Below, in pieces: positions 55,562-64,000 of a stretch of 64,000 bases of DNA (within the stretch, counting starts at the first letter, position 1; each line of letters begins with the position of its first letter). Source of the DNA: Dyella ginsengisoli LA-4 (GTDB taxonomy: Bacteria > Pseudomonadota > Gammaproteobacteria > Xanthomonadales > Rhodanobacteraceae); the NCBI RefSeq assembly GCF_000334915.1, contig NZ_AMSF01000095.1, positions 62,001-126,000 of the forward strand, read 5' to 3'. Both the position numbers and the translations under genes were made by a program. The notes below the pieces were generated by a model. It was not told where the DNA came from and searched no databases. It was given only the letters and a program-made list of their open reading frames with translations.

Positions 55562-55656
55562 CATGCTGCGCACGGCGCACTTCCACTCACGCAAACGGGT
55601 TCAGGCCCACTTATCTGACCCGCAAGGTGAATCTGGCGCCGCTTCCGGAGAAGCCG

Positions 55657-56106
55657 ATGCATGTACGGATAGCAGTTCCTGACGACGCAGCGGCTATCGC
55701 TTCGTGCCTGGCAGAACTGGGATACGACACAGCTGAGGAGCTGGTGGTCGAACGTTTGCGGGATTTCTCCACCGCTGCCAACGACAAGGTATTCGTCGCC
55801 GAAGATGCCCACGGCCGAGTTATGGGCGTGGCCAGCGCGCACCGCCTGCCGCTCTTCCACGTCAGCGGTTACCTCGTCCGCATCACCGCGCTTGCCGTCA
55901 GCAAGGCCGCGCAGGGAGCCGGCCTCGGCCGCATGCTGGTGACGGCAGTCGAATCATGGGCATGGAGTGCCGGGGCAAGACGTATCGAGGTGACCAGTAG
56001 TGACCATCGGCCGGCGGCGCATGCGTTCTACCAGGCGGTCGGGTACGTCATCGACGAGCGTCGCTTCGTCAAGAGCTCGCCCGTCCAACAGGACGAAGGC
56101 CGCTGA
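55657..56106 (+). CDS. GNAT-family N-acetyltransferase
   Basis: A 149-residue acetyltransferase. The ATG at 55657 has CCGGAG six bases upstream and is preferred over a GTG ten codons earlier. The acetyl-CoA site is SKAAQGAGLGRMLVTAVESW (the R/Q-x-x-G-x-G/A pattern QGAGLG). N-terminal IRVAVPDD-like start (MHVRIAVPDDAAAIASCLAE) is typical. Substrate is unknown. It lies within the orphan-gene run. Confidence 0.85.
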   Translation: MHVRIAVPDDAAAIASCLAELGYDTAEELVVERLRDFSTAANDKVFVAEDAHGRVMGVASAHRLPLFHVSGYLVRITALAVSKAAQGAGLGRMLVTAVESWAWSAGARRIEVTSSDHRPAAHAFYQAVGYVIDERRFVKSSPVQQDEGR

Positions 56107-56322
56107 TTCGACCTCGGACGGTCGCTCGCGATCGGACGGAGGGCCCCAGGGCGCAGTCCGACCTGACGGTCGCCCCGATCGGATCCACTCCGGACGAGTA
56201 TCGGCACGCCATCGCGCAAGCAGACCACTCGGCAAACGGCGTTATGCCATGCGGCTAGACTGAACAGCACGCCACCGGAACCCGTGGCGTGAGTGCACAC
56301 GCATTGGCAGAAGGGATGAGGC
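56107..56322. other. Intergenic stretch of 216 bases, nothing recognised
   Basis: No convincing ORF, tRNA or repeat is visible. It contains some GGAC/GTCC-containing inverted patches (for example around 56125-56170) but no clean palindrome, and ends in the AAGGGATGAGG ribosome site of the next gene. Confidence 0.5.
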
Positions 56323-56514
56323 ATGCAGTATCAGATCTTGCGGGTCAACGCGACGAAATTCCTCGGGACCGATGTGGAGCAGGCCGCCAGGGACCTGGCC
56401 GAACAGGTCAACCGCGCCATGCGCGAGGGATGGCGGCCGCAGGGTGGCGTGGCCGTGGAGGGATTCAAGGGCGGCTCGCACCACTACCTGTTCCAGGCGA
56501 TGGTCAAGGACTGA
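56323..56514 (+). CDS. DUF1737-like small protein
   Basis: A 63-residue protein. The layout QYQILRVNATKFLGTDVEQA followed by the segment LAEQVNRAMREGWRPQGGVA and HHYLFQAMVKD is that of DUF1737 proteins (short beta-alpha-beta, with conserved L-x-x-x-V-N and G-W-x-P-x-G-G). GAAGGGATGAGG gives the ribosome site. Function is unknown. Confidence 0.82.
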   Translation: MQYQILRVNATKFLGTDVEQAARDLAEQVNRAMREGWRPQGGVAVEGFKGGSHHYLFQAMVKD

Positions 56515-56688
56515 TCCGGCAGCAGCCCGTCCTGTCGCGCGACTCGAATGCTGCGCAGCGACCCCAAATGGGTCCAGAGTCGACTTCGCACTTTTCCCGG
56601 TCATGAGCACGTGCGCTCTGGGCCGCTTTTTCCTGCCTCCGATGCTCGGCGTTATCGTCGAAGCATCACCTTCAAGGATGGGATCTCC

Positions 56689-57126
56689 ATGCTCACGGTC
56701 ACACGCACCCAGATCCGCACGACCTGCGTAGCGCTCGGCATGCTTTGCGCAGCGACCATGCTGTCGATATGGGCTGAACGACACGGCTACCTCGGCTCCG
56801 TCGCACACCGTGCCAGCACCTGGAACTATCAGGGTTTGCTCGTTCCAGTGTGGCTGCTGGAGATCGTCGCGCTGGCTCAGCTTGCCCTGCTGACGCTTGG
56901 CATCGTGGGCACATTCATGCTCAGGACCTGGGGGCGGCACCTCCTGGCTGTCGCATTGTTGCTGGCATTACTTGCTGCCCCACTACGCGGCGAGGCCGTG
57001 TTCGGGCCATTGAGTCTGTTCGTCGGTGGCCTGACTGGCTTTGTCCACATGTGGTTGTTGACGGTGATCTACTGGTCACCGGCAAGCATGCTGTTCGTTG
57101 GCAAGGCTCCTGCGGTCGCCGGCTAG
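56689..57126 (+). CDS. Four-helix membrane protein of unknown function
   Basis: A 145-residue protein with four hydrophobic segments (about 9-26, 43-70, 80-96 and 105-132). The ATG at 56689 follows a GGGAT ribosome site; a longer frame exists upstream but lacks a matching signal. No family recognised. It is convergent with the secreted protein gene at 57165. Confidence 0.68.
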   Translation: MLTVTRTQIRTTCVALGMLCAATMLSIWAERHGYLGSVAHRASTWNYQGLLVPVWLLEIVALAQLALLTLGIVGTFMLRTWGRHLLAVALLLALLAAPLRGEAVFGPLSLFVGGLTGFVHMWLLTVIYWSPASMLFVGKAPAVAG

Positions 57127-57164
57127 ATCCCTCGACTTCGATGAATGCTTCGCCAAGGCAGGCG

Positions 57165-57710
57165 TCAGGGTGCGCTCCTGGGCGCCGCTTCCGGGCCAGG
57201 GGCAGGCGCGGCGGTTGATGCCTCCGATGCGGGCGGCACGCCGCCGGAGCGTTTCATCCACCCCATCCGCCACTGCCCGTGGTCCAGCGTCCACAGCTGG
57301 ACGAACCGCCCACCCGGCACGGTGCAGGGGCGGCCGTCGATGGCGCAGAAGCGCTGCACCCCGCTGACCAGCGCGCTGTCGTCGCCCACCGCACGCACCG
57401 ACAGACTGCCGGGCACCACCTCCCGACGCAGGCGTCCGCAGATGCGGTTGCGCGCCTCGGTGAGCGGGTCGACGCGGCGGCCGTCGGGCGTCGCAATGCG
57501 GGTACCGGCGAACACGCTGGCGCGCAGCGCGTGCAGGTTGCAGGTGTTGTAGGCGCGAGTCAGTGCGGCTTCGCGCACGGCGAGGGTCTGGCGTAGCCAG
57601 GCCTCGTCGGTCCGATGGCCCGGCGAGGCGGGTGAGGCGAAGGCGGCGGAGGCGACCAGGCTGGTGGCCGTGGCGGCGATGGCACGATGCAGAACGGTGC
57701 GGTTTTCCAT
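57165..57710 (-). CDS. Secreted NTF2/SnoaL-like protein
   Basis: A 181-residue protein with a signal peptide ending near ASAAFASPA. The mature domain has the pattern of DUF4440/NTF2-like folds: an N-terminal helix with EAALTRAYNTCNLHALRAS, the segment VFAGTRIATPDGRRVDP, then strands with VRAVGDDSALVSGVQRF, CTVPGGRFVQLWTLDHGQWR and MGWMKRS. The C terminus is Pro/Ala-rich. AGGAG precedes the ATG. It lies 147 bases downstream of the M56 peptidase gene. Confidence 0.75.
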   Translation of the reverse strand: MENRTVLHRAIAATATSLVASAAFASPASPGHRTDEAWLRQTLAVREAALTRAYNTCNLHALRASVFAGTRIATPDGRRVDPLTEARNRICGRLRREVVPGSLSVRAVGDDSALVSGVQRFCAIDGRPCTVPGGRFVQLWTLDHGQWRMGWMKRSGGVPPASEASTAAPAPGPEAAPRSAP

Positions 57711-57857
57711 GGCATGGCTCCTGCTGTGGGGGAGTGGCCGGGCAAAGCGATGCCCTGGCGGTCGTCGGGGGACGGCCGCGGAGGTGCATGAACGGGTGGA
57801 GGTCGGTCGAGGCCGGGCGTGGGGAGCGCCCGGCTTGCAACCGTTGAGCGCGGTGGA

Positions 57858-59420
57858 TCAGCGGTGGCGGAACGCTCTCGCCAGCGTGCCGTCGGGGTCG
57901 ACCACCAGGGCGATGGTTTCCGTACCGTGGGCGTGCTTCACCGAGTACACGTCGTCGCCGTACTGGTTGACGCCGGTGAAGGTGTACGAGAGCACCGGGC
58001 CGAGTTCGGCGAGGTACTGTTCGCGCGAGGTGCGCTGCTTCTGACGGATCTTCGCCAGGTCCTTGCTCATGCCGGCGCCGTCGACGGGATCGCGCAGCAG
58101 GAGCTGCAGCGCCTTCAAACTACCCGGGTATGGCTGCTCGTCGCGGATACGTTTGGCCAATGCGGCGTCGATCCGCCCGGCCTCGGTGGCGTCGATGCGC
58201 TGCGTGTCCAGCACGGTTTCGCCATGCATCTCGAGAACCATGCGCTGGGCGTGCCCGCTGGCATCCATGACGAAATGCGCGATCGCGGGCTTTCCCTGGA
58301 CCGCGAAGCGGTCGGCGCCCAGCGGCACCGCATAGAACGGCCTGGGTGCCGCCATCTGCGCACTGATCGCGATGACCAGGCCGTTGCCGGAGCGGGTGAC
58401 CGCGACCCTGGAGATCGCGCCGATCTTGTAGAAGCCGACGTAGCGATCCAGCACGGTGGGCGGCAGCGTGACCGCGTCCTTCACCTCCGGTGCTGCGCCG
58501 CCCGGCGGCGTCACCTGCGCCGCGAACACGGTCATGCCCAACGAGGCACACACCAGCACCAGCGCCGATACGCCGGCCCATTTGTTTCGCCTGGTCAACA
58601 TGAGCTTGATCCTCTGTTCCAGGAAGGAGCCGGATTCGGACATCGCCGGCACCAGGCCGATGCGGGAGGACTGGCACTGCCCCACGTGCAGCAGCGTTTC
58701 GCAGTACGCGACGGGGTCGCGGCCGCCGCGCAGCACGCGGGCATCGCAGTCCACTTCGATCGCGCGGCGCAGCCGGTGGAACTGCCACCACAGCAGCGGA
58801 TTCCAGGGCATCAGCGCGAGCAGCGTCACGGCCAGCGCAATGAGACGCGGATCGCCGGCTTCGAGGTGCGAACGCTCGTGGGCCAGCACGTCGCGCTGCT
58901 GTTGCTCCGACGCCTGCAGCAGCCACGCCGGCACCACGATGCGCGGCTGCCACAGGCCGGCCACGGCGGGGCCGGCATCTGCCGCCACCAGCACGTGTTC
59001 GCCGCACATCGTGGCTTCGCGCCAACCTCGCTTGCGCCGTTGCAGCAGCGCCGCACCGACCAGCAGCGCACACAGCGCCAGCACCGAGAGGACGAGCCAA
59101 CCGGTCCGCAGCCACATCGCTACGGGATCGGGTGCGCCATAAGGCTGTGAGCCATCCAGCGGCATCAGCAGGGCCGGCATCGGAATGGAGGTGACATCAC
59201 GCAGCACGACCGGCGGCGGCATGGCGCCGGACTGCAGCATGCCGGGCAGGCGCAGCGTCACCGAGGAGATCAGCGCCGGCAGCGCCAGCGAGCCGAGCAT
59301 CGCGATGAGCCAGACCCAGCGCGTGGCCCTGCGGCGCACCCGTGCCGCGCGTTCGGCGGTGAACGCGGCCGCGCCCAGCGCCAGTGCCACCAGCGTGGCG
59401 TAGATCATCCAGGCGATCAT
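57858..59420 (-). CDS. BlaR1/MecR1-type membrane metallopeptidase (M56) with atypical sensor domain
   Basis: A 520-residue protein. Four membrane helices surround the zinc motif HERSH near residue 180 (LAHERSHLEAGDP), the M56 signature. A further helix at about 278-295 (VSALVLVCASLGMTVFA) leads to a periplasmic C-terminal part (about 300-520). In BlaR1/MecR1 that part is a penicillin-binding domain with S-x-x-K; here no such motif is visible, and the segment VLDRYVGFYKIGAISRVAVT resembles DUF3471-type tails of serine hydrolases. It overlaps blaI by four bases and likely inactivates BlaI on sensing an unknown signal. Confidence 0.88.
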   Translation of the reverse strand: MIAWMIYATLVALALGAAAFTAERAARVRRRATRWVWLIAMLGSLALPALISSVTLRLPGMLQSGAMPPPVVLRDVTSIPMPALLMPLDGSQPYGAPDPVAMWLRTGWLVLSVLALCALLVGAALLQRRKRGWREATMCGEHVLVAADAGPAVAGLWQPRIVVPAWLLQASEQQQRDVLAHERSHLEAGDPRLIALAVTLLALMPWNPLLWWQFHRLRRAIEVDCDARVLRGGRDPVAYCETLLHVGQCQSSRIGLVPAMSESGSFLEQRIKLMLTRRNKWAGVSALVLVCASLGMTVFAAQVTPPGGAAPEVKDAVTLPPTVLDRYVGFYKIGAISRVAVTRSGNGLVIAISAQMAAPRPFYAVPLGADRFAVQGKPAIAHFVMDASGHAQRMVLEMHGETVLDTQRIDATEAGRIDAALAKRIRDEQPYPGSLKALQLLLRDPVDGAGMSKDLAKIRQKQRTSREQYLAELGPVLSYTFTGVNQYGDDVYSVKHAHGTETIALVVDPDGTLARAFRHR

Positions 59421-59794
59421 TCCGGCTTCTCCTTGTCCGCGTGCTCGGCCAGCAGCTGGCGCATGCGGGTGAGCTGGTCGGCGCTGAGCTTCTGCTCGGA
59501 GACCAGGTGCGAGAACAGCAGCTCGGTGGAGCCCTTGAACAGTTTCTGGGTGAGGTGCTGCACCGCGTTCTTGCGCGCCGCCTGCTGCTTCACGGTGGCG
59601 AAGAAGCGATGGCCGCGGCCGGCTTCCTCGTGGCCTACGTAGCCCTTGGCCTCCAGCGTGCGCAGCACGGTCAGCACGGTGGTGTAGGCCAGCGGATCGG
59701 CGAGATGCTCGCGCACCTCGGCCACCGTCGATGCGCCGCGATCCCACAGCGCCTGCATCACGTCGGCCTCGCGGTCGGTGAGAGAGATCTTCAT
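59417..59794 (-). CDS. blaI: BlaI/MecI-family repressor
   Basis: A 125-residue winged-helix repressor. It matches BlaI in ISLTDREADVMQALWDRGAS, the wing segment YTTVLTVLRTLEAKGYV with GYVGHEEAGRGHRF, and the dimerisation helices to the C terminus. In BlaR1 systems the peptidase cleaves BlaI to release the operon. The ATG at 59794 is used; a GTG three codons earlier is an alternative. Two operator-like palindromes flank its promoter. Confidence 0.93.
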   Translation of the reverse strand: MKISLTDREADVMQALWDRGASTVAEVREHLADPLAYTTVLTVLRTLEAKGYVGHEEAGRGHRFFATVKQQAARKNAVQHLTQKLFKGSTELLFSHLVSEQKLSADQLTRMRQLLAEHADKEKPE

Positions 59795-59814
59795 GACGTC
59801 CACCCGCCCTCATC

Positions 59815-59874
59815 TACTAGAGTTGTAGTAGATACTAGACCGGGCGCCAGCTTTGTCAACTATAGATCTAGTAG
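59815..59874 (-). promoter_or_regulatory. blaI promoter flanked by two BlaI operator-like sites
   Basis: On the minus strand, TTGACA (59854-59859) is followed after 16 bases by TAGTAT (59832-59837). Operator 1 (59815-59830, TACTAGAGTTGTAGTA on the plus strand) resembles the TACTACAnnTGTAGTA operator of BlaI/MecI and lies between the -10 box and the start. Operator 2 (59859-59874, ACTATAGATCTAGTAG) lies upstream of and touching the -35 box. Autorepression is expected. Confidence 0.78.
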
Positions 59875-59954
59875 ATGGGCCCGCGCCGCGCACCCGCGCA
59901 GGTCATCCACGCAGGTGCGGCGGCTAACCGACGGCACCACCGCCCTGCTCCTGA

Positions 59955-61757
<1,803 letters not shown>

Positions 61758-61823
61758 GAGTGGTTCCCCGTGTGGATCGCGCGAAGCGAACGATGCAGCC
61801 TAGGCAGGCGCCCCGGGCAGGGT

Positions 61824-61840
61824 CAACGGGCGTCCCGTTG
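61824..61840. promoter_or_regulatory. Short palindrome in the amidohydrolase-AraC divergent region
   Basis: CAACGGG and CCCGTTG form 7-base perfect arms around CGT, 67 bases upstream of the amidohydrolase start and 110 bases upstream of the araC-type start. It is a candidate operator for the divergent pair; no experimental or statistical support. Confidence 0.35.
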
Positions 61841-61949
61841 GTACCCCCCGGCCGCGCCACCGGCCAGGCCCGATATGCCCAGCCCCTGGCGCACGGTGAC
61901 GTATGCGGCGGGCTATGCTTTGCCGTCCCCGTTCGCCGTCGCCCCCACC

Positions 61950-62711
61950 ATGCATCCGGCCTCGCCCCTCTCGCTCGATATCCGCAGCTACGGCCGGGAC
62001 GGAGCCGCCGACGCACACGCGTTCGCGCAGCTGGTGCTGCCGCTGGGCGGCTCGATGGAGGTGGACGTGGAAGGCCGCGGCGCGTGGCTGGACCGGACGC
62101 GGGCGGCGTTCGTCGCGCCGACGGCGAGGCACGCGCAGTCCAGCGGCATCGCGAACCGGTTCCTGGTGGTCGACGTGGATGCCCGGTCGCTGGGCGAGCA
62201 GACGCTCGAACGGCTGGCCGCGCGGCGCTTCCTGCCGGTCGGGCCGGCCGCCGCGCACCTGATCCAGTACATGGCGGCCAGCCTCGGCGACGACGGCCTG
62301 CCGCAACGCGCCGCAGGGTGGCTGCCGTTGCTGCTGGATGCGGTCGAGCGCAACGCGCCGGGACCGGCCTCACGTCTGGCCGGCCTGCTGGCGACCCTGC
62401 AAGCGCATCCGGAACGCGACTGGACCGCTGCCGACATGGCTGCCCGCGTGGGACTGAGCGCGAGTCGGCTGCACGCGGTGTTCCGCGAGGAACTCGACAC
62501 CACCCCGCAGGCCTGGCTGACCGACCGCCGGATCGAGCGGGCGCAGCGGTGGCTGGCAGACACGTCGCTGCCGCTGGCGGAGATCGCACTGGCCTGCGGC
62601 TATGCCGACCAGAGCGCGTTCACCCGCGCGTTCGGGCGGGCCGTCGGCCTGCCGCCCGCGGCCTACCGGCGGCAGGCGCAGGCGTCCCGGCAAAGCCGGG
62701 GCGAGCCCTGA
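61950..62711 (+). CDS. AraC-family transcriptional regulator
   Basis: A 253-residue regulator. The N-terminal half (about 1-150) is a cupin-like sensor (LVLPLGGSMEVDVEGRGAWL). The C-terminal two-HTH domain has WTAADMAARVGLSASRLHAVF, then ERAQRWLADTSLPLAEIALA and CGYADQSAFTRAFGRAVG, followed by PAAYR, the classical AraC signature. There is no ribosome site before the ATG. The EamA gene 38 bases downstream is the likeliest target along with the divergent amidohydrolase. Confidence 0.9.
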   Translation: MHPASPLSLDIRSYGRDGAADAHAFAQLVLPLGGSMEVDVEGRGAWLDRTRAAFVAPTARHAQSSGIANRFLVVDVDARSLGEQTLERLAARRFLPVGPAAAHLIQYMAASLGDDGLPQRAAGWLPLLLDAVERNAPGPASRLAGLLATLQAHPERDWTAADMAARVGLSASRLHAVFREELDTTPQAWLTDRRIERAQRWLADTSLPLAEIALACGYADQSAFTRAFGRAVGLPPAAYRRQAQASRQSRGEP

Positions 62712-62749
62712 ACAAGACCGGGCGCAGACACTGCGCCACGCTGGCCGAC

Positions 62750-63715
62750 ATGAACCTGCCTTCGCCTTCCACCTCGTCGCGCACCGCCGCCGGCATCGGC
62801 TACGGCATGGCCGCGGGCGCGATCTGGGGACTGGTGTTTCTCGCCCCCGCCCTGCTGCATGGCTTCACGCCGTTGGAGCTGACCACCGGGCGCTACACCG
62901 CCTACGGCGCACTCGCGCTGGCGCTGCTGGCACCGCGCTGGCGGGTGGCCACTGGCGCGCTCGGGCGACGCGAATGGCTGGGACTGGCGGGGCTGGGGCT
63001 GGTCGGCAACGTGGTGTATTTCGTGCTGCTGTCCAGCGCGGTGCAGCTCGGTGGCATCGCCATCACCTCGCTGGTGGTCGGCTTCCTGCCGGTGACGGTC
63101 ACCGTGATCGGCAGCCGGGACCACGGCGCGGTGCCGCTGCGCCGCCTGCTGCCCTCGATCGCCCTGTGCATCGCCGGCGCAGTCTGCATCGGCTGGCAAG
63201 CGCTGCTGCCGAGCGGCTATGCGAGCGGAACCCGCGCCCTGCTCGGTCTGCTGTGTGCCACCGGCGCGCTGGCCGCGTGGACCTGGTATGCGGTGTCCAA
63301 CAGCCGCTGGCTGGCGCGCCTGCACGATATTTCCGCACACGACTGGAGCCTGCTCACCGGCGTGGTGACCGGCGCGCTGGCACTCGCCCTGGTGCCGTTC
63401 GCCCTGCTCGGCGACACGGCGCGCCATGCCTCCGTCGACTGGCTGCGCTTCGGCGGCATATCGGCAGCTCTGGCGCTGCTCGCATCGATCACCGGCAACG
63501 CCCTGTGGAACCGCATGAGCCGGCTGTTGCCGCTCACCCTGGTCGGCCAGATGATCCTGTTCGAGACCCTGTTCGCGCTGATCTACGGCTTCGCCTGGGA
63601 GCACCGCCTGCCGACCACGCTGGAGGCGCTGGCCTTCGTGCTGCTGGTCACCGGCGTGGTCACCTGCGTGCTGGCGCACGGCGCGGCGGTGGATCCGATC
63701 GGCGCGGAGAGCTGA
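62750..63715 (+). CDS. EamA/DMT-family transporter
   Basis: A 321-residue membrane protein with ten helices: AAGAIWGLVFLAPALLHGF, YTAYGALALALLAPRW, LGLVGNVVYFVLLSSAVQLG, then ITSLVVGFLPVTVTVIGS, CIAGAVCIGWQALLPSG and others in two EamA-like halves, ending VLLVTGVVTCVLAHGAAVD. It lies 38 bases after the AraC gene. Substrate unknown; co-regulation with it is inferred. Confidence 0.9.
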   Translation: MNLPSPSTSSRTAAGIGYGMAAGAIWGLVFLAPALLHGFTPLELTTGRYTAYGALALALLAPRWRVATGALGRREWLGLAGLGLVGNVVYFVLLSSAVQLGGIAITSLVVGFLPVTVTVIGSRDHGAVPLRRLLPSIALCIAGAVCIGWQALLPSGYASGTRALLGLLCATGALAAWTWYAVSNSRWLARLHDISAHDWSLLTGVVTGALALALVPFALLGDTARHASVDWLRFGGISAALALLASITGNALWNRMSRLLPLTLVGQMILFETLFALIYGFAWEHRLPTTLEALAFVLLVTGVVTCVLAHGAAVDPIGAES

Positions 63716-63737
63716 TACCGGATCGTCGGCAGCGAAC

Positions 63738-63881
63738 TTAACGGGCGATCGACGCGGCCGGAGCCGGCCCGGATGCCGGACGTGCCTCGTCATGCATGGC
63801 CGCGCGGAAGAAACCCACGGCGATGATCAGCAACAACGCGACGACGAAGACGATCCAGGCCAGACGGCGTGGCTGTTTCAT
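63738..63881 (-). CDS. Small single-helix membrane protein
   Basis: A 47-residue protein starting MKQPRRLAWIVFVVALLLII. It has a basic leader, one membrane helix (about 8-26) and a short Ala/Pro-rich tail. A longer start to 63968 is possible, but lacks a ribosome site. No family recognised. Confidence 0.55.
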   Translation of the reverse strand: MKQPRRLAWIVFVVALLLIIAVGFFRAAMHDEARPASGPAPAASIAR

Positions 63882-64000
63882 GGGATCGATGATCCGCTCG
63901 ACGAAAGCCCGAGTCTGAACGTCAGCGTGTTGGATGGGTGTCGAGGCAGCCTGAACGAAGGGAGCCACCCGGTCGCGGCGACAACGACGCGCGCGGCCGA

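Noticed and set aside
56125-56175. GGAC/GTCC-rich patch as a REP or operator.
   Set aside because: No arms longer than a few bases pair up and no second copy is apparent.
57858-59420. A fusion of M56 peptidase with a beta-lactamase or PBP.
   Set aside because: No S-x-x-K, S-x-N or K-T-G motifs are seen in the C-terminal region.

Overview
The window reads as chromosomal DNA of a high-G+C gammaproteobacterium of the Xanthomonadales/Lysobacterales type, most likely near Rhodanobacter, Dyella or Luteibacter. This is inferred from gene content and order (xerD-dsbC, lptF-lptG opposite pepA-holC, aroK-aroB, purL) and from strongly G/C-biased third codon positions. No rRNA, tRNA, CRISPR array, transposase or prophage gene was recognised. 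Genes are tightly packed, and no stretch longer than 300 bases lacks a gene.

Region 1 (1-14410, minus strand) is an export operon: one HlyD/MacA-type adaptor, one MacB-type ATPase, then five consecutive pairs of FtsX/MacB-type permeases (A1-B1 to A5-B5, the last cut by the window edge). A consensus sigma-54 promoter and an array of GGACA/TGTCC half-sites precede it. Region 2 (14415-19355) holds a Fur-boxed hemP with a small unknown gene, a cobalamin-binding-like protein, a YjbQ protein, pdxH, a glycerate-kinase-like gene, a YbjQ protein and a sugar-epimerase-like gene. Region 3 (19406-33603) is mostly housekeeping: aroK-aroB; purL followed by a membrane protein, a glycosyltransferase and an EamA transporter; xerD-dsbC; an RDD protein; an intracellular PHB depolymerase; and a glutaminase followed by a decayed copy of the depolymerase tail.

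Region 4 (33670-39663) has threonine aldolase, PsiE, lptG/lptF and pepA-holC. Region 5 (39677-46904) has two tandem paralogous hybrid sensor kinases with periplasmic beta-propeller sensors. Region 6 (47069-54099) contains two DUF697-type GTPases flanking a TraB/GumN protein, an XRE regulator with a membrane protein, a small beta-flap-like protein and a YceI / cytochrome b561 / YceI operon. Region 7 (54166-57126) is a run of small orphan genes with visibly less G/C-biased codons. Region 8 (57165-63881) carries a BlaI-M56 peptidase regulatory pair with clear operators, a secreted amidohydrolase, an AraC regulator and an EamA transporter.

The most notable points are the sigma-54-driven five-pair permease array, the two large hairpin elements and the two REP-like palindromes, the phaZ-tail remnant beside glsA, the duplicated operator upstream of the TraB/GumN-XRE genes, and a BlaR1-like sensor that lacks a penicillin-binding domain.
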